Shown: in pieces, positions 5,225 to 6,625 of the stretch
How positions within the stretch are numbered: position 1 is the first letter of the stretch
Layout: each line of letters opens with the position of its first letter
NCBI GenBank assembly: GCA_964361075.1
Contig: CAYHZL010000189.1
Location: 1 to 6,625 of the forward strand
Direction of reading: 5' to 3'
Source: CAYHZL01 sp964361075
GTDB taxonomy: Bacteria; Bacteroidota; Ignavibacteria; UBA10030; UBA8401
Length of the DNA: 6,625 nt
Translations under genes and position numbers: made by a program
Notes under the pieces: generated by a model
Database searches by the model: none
What the model saw: only the letters and a program-made list of their open reading frames with translations
What the model was told of the DNA's origin: nothing

Positions 5225-6325
5225 ATGCACATGAGAAAAACTATGCCTCACATATTTGCTTTTACGTCGATGCTGTTCACATTTTTTATGGCGGGCTGTA
5301 AAGATGGTCCAGTAGATCCTCCGCCACCACCACCGCCAGAAAAGAAGTGGGAAGAAATTACAATGTTTAAAAATGCAGATATACGGTATATGATACAACA
5401 CAAAGGTGTGTTATATGTTTCAACCTATATATCTATACCTACAAAAGACTCCACCGCAAATGTTCTTTATAAAACAGAAGATGGAATTAAATGGGATACG
5501 CTTAAAACGTTTGCGATAACTATTGGACCGATAGCATTCAACGGGGATACATTAACTATTTTAGAAAGTGGTAGAACTTGGAAATATCATCCGACATTTG
5601 GATGGAAAATGTTTTGGGAACACTTGATAGCGGCAGATCATACTCAAGATATGGTCTGGTTAAATGATCAACTTTTTGTTTTTGACTTTAACTTTGGGTT
5701 AGTTTATTCAAAAGATACTGTTAGAGTGATGAGAGATCTTTTTATAGAGCCAAGTGTTAGTAAATTCGTAAAACATACTTACCAAGGAAAAGAAGTTTTT
5801 TATACCAGACCATTTTATGTTTACGAAGATAAAATTTATCGTTTTAACGGATCATCTTTTGAGACAGTAATGAATGGCATATCTACAGATGAAAATAAAA
5901 GAGCAAACTATCCAGCAATGTATGTGCATAATGACACATTTTATGCAGGATTCAACACATCAAGCCGAATCAAAAAATTAGTGAACGATGTATGGGTGAA
6001 TGTTGCAGATACAATTCCCAACACTCCCCATGCAAATCTTTTCTCTCCTAACTTAATAAACAGGCCGACTTCCATCGTGTTTCACAAAAACAGAATGTTT
6101 GTCGGCACAGAATGGACAGGTGTATTAAAATGGACTGATTCAGTATGGGTTTCCATATCAAATGGGTTACGTCTTGAATTTCCGGATTATCCGCAATACG
6201 AATTGTATAGCGCGGTGGTTCAGTTAGAATCATTTAGAGGAAAATTATTTGTTGCTTACGGTGAACCATGGTTTGCACCTGGTAGTGGAAGAGGAAAGGG
6301 AATTTATTATTACACTTTTGAATAA
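5225..6325 (+). CDS. Lipoprotein with polyproline linker and beta-propeller-like repeats
   Basis: The 366-residue product has a signal peptide ending in the lipobox M22-A23-G24-C25, then a short linker with seven consecutive prolines (32-38). The rest carries a recurring strand motif (polar turn, hydrophobic-Y/F-V) at about 58-66, 105-113, 146-154, 200-209, 235-243, 286-295 and 337-345. Several copies are followed by Trp-containing strands, for example T84-E-D-G-I-K-W90 (a degenerate Asp-box-like word), V256-W257 and V300-L-K-W303. Seven repeats at about 35-54 residues fit a beta-propeller. There is no clear Shine-Dalgarno, only an A-rich leader; Met3 (5231) is an equally possible start. The 23-bp gap implies co-transcription with the preceding lipoprotein. 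A surface or periplasmic binding role is plausible; no catalytic motif was seen. Confidence 0.85.
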   Translation: MHMRKTMPHIFAFTSMLFTFFMAGCKDGPVDPPPPPPPEKKWEEITMFKNADIRYMIQHKGVLYVSTYISIPTKDSTANVLYKTEDGIKWDTLKTFAITIGPIAFNGDTLTILESGRTWKYHPTFGWKMFWEHLIAADHTQDMVWLNDQLFVFDFNFGLVYSKDTVRVMRDLFIEPSVSKFVKHTYQGKEVFYTRPFYVYEDKIYRFNGSSFETVMNGISTDENKRANYPAMYVHNDTFYAGFNTSSRIKKLVNDVWVNVADTIPNTPHANLFSPNLINRPTSIVFHKNRMFVGTEWTGVLKWTDSVWVSISNGLRLEFPDYPQYELYSAVVQLESFRGKLFVAYGEPWFAPGSGRGKGIYYYTFE

Positions 6326-6354
6326 GGAGACTAACAGCGCGATGTAGAAATAAC

Positions 6355-6379
6355 GCGGGCGATGATAGGCATCGCCCGC
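6355..6379 (+). other. Perfect 10-bp GC-rich hairpin after the lipoprotein gene
   Basis: GCGGGCGATG (6355-6364) and CATCGCCCGC (6370-6379) are exact reverse complements with a 5-nt loop, ATAGG. It lies 30 bp past the stop codon at 6323-6325. No U-run follows, so by itself it is not a classic terminator; it may protect the mRNA 3' end or act together with the next hairpin. Confidence 0.6.
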
Positions 6380-6415
6380 TGTGAGACAAACAAAATATTC
6401 AGGTTGGCTGCCTGC

Positions 6416-6452
6416 GGAACGTACGAAATAGCGTACGCCCGTTCCTATTTTT
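6416..6452 (+). terminator. Probable factor-independent terminator
   Basis: GGAACG (6416-6421) pairs with CGTTCC (6440-6445), and TACG (6422-6425) with CGTA (6432-6435). This leaves a 6-nt loop (AAATAG) and a 4-nt bulge (6436-6439). TATTTTT (6446-6452) follows at once, as expected for intrinsic termination on the + strand. It would end the two-lipoprotein transcript and isolate the gene at 6508. Confidence 0.6.
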
Positions 6453-6507
6453 GCTTGCTCAATTTAAACATACAACAATTTTTACTTTAATGTAAAGGAG
6501 TCATACC

Positions 6508-6625
6508 ATGAAAACGATCATGATCATAATGCTGTCCATTTTTTTAATAGAGGCTGGAATTGCTCAAACCAGTTCATTATTCAAAACAAAAGACTATACA
6601 CAGTCTATAATTGCAGAAGATCCAT
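6508..6625 (+). CDS. N-terminal part of an exported protein (cut by window end)
   Basis: An open frame starts at an ATG preceded by a strong Shine-Dalgarno, AAAGGAG at 6494-6500, 7 bases upstream. The 39 visible residues begin MKTIMIIMLSIFLIEAGIAQ, a typical signal peptide with a probable cleavage site after A-G-I-A (residue 18). There is no lipobox Cys. The start of the mature part (TSSLFKTKDYTQSIIAEDP) was not recognised. The gene runs off the window and is preceded by a probable terminator, so it likely begins a separate unit, though no convincing promoter was seen between 6453 and 6493. Confidence 0.75.
   Translation, partial: MKTIMIIMLSIFLIEAGIAQTSSLFKTKDYTQSIIAEDP

Noticed and set aside
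6402..6415. Second sigma-54 promoter ahead of the gene at 6508
   Set aside because: GG-N10-GC spacing is met, but the -24 and -12 flanks (AGGTTG, CCTGC) match poorly, and the sequence leads directly into the probable terminator stem.

Overview
The window reads as chromosomal DNA from an AT-rich, Gram-negative bacterium. The best guess is the Ignavibacteria/Chlorobi side of the Bacteroidota. The basis is three Sec/lipobox lipoproteins with Bacteroidota-like architecture, a TPR protein, a soluble GAF histidine kinase, several dispersed intergenic palindromes and clear Shine-Dalgarno sites. This placement is inference; no marker gene is present. All genes lie on the + strand.

Region 1 (1-790) carries no convincing gene. 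It begins inside a tandem array in which the palindrome TGTAAC-GTTTC-GTTACA recurs every 21 or 22 bp, about two helical turns. An A7-CCC-T7 tract follows, then a well-matched sigma-54 promoter (GG-N10-GC, 219-234). This is the layout of an enhancer-dependent promoter. About 11-15 bp past the predicted start site lies a 164-bp MITE-like element with perfect 17-bp terminal inverted repeats and a 4-bp TTAC duplication. A patch of short GCGAAGCCAT / TTCGTGA repeats and an AT-rich leader lead up to the first gene.

Region 2 (791-3980) is a three-gene block: a small lipoprotein with a beta-sandwich-like C-terminal part, a cytoplasmic protein of about eight TPRs, and a cytoplasmic GAF-HisKA-HATPase kinase. 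The last two are separated by 9 bp, with the ribosome site overlapping the TPR stop codon. The TPR protein and the kinase probably work as a unit. No response regulator or sigma-54 activator is in the window.

Region 3 (3981-4391) is a 411-bp gap packed with nested and overlapping inverted repeats: a double-hairpin dispersed repeat, an 11-bp inverted repeat enclosing it, a second 15-bp inverted repeat overlapping that, and a long hairpin with G-U wobbles.

Region 4 (4392-6325) encodes two more lipoproteins, one helical/coiled-coil and one with a polyproline linker and seven recurring beta-propeller-like motifs. They are 23 bp apart and probably co-transcribed. Two GC-rich hairpins, the second with a U-run, close this unit. 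A new gene for an exported protein starts at 6508 and is cut off by the window end.

Working model (inference): a sigma-54-controlled envelope-associated locus in which lipoproteins sit in the envelope and a TPR/GAF-kinase pair signals in the cytoplasm.
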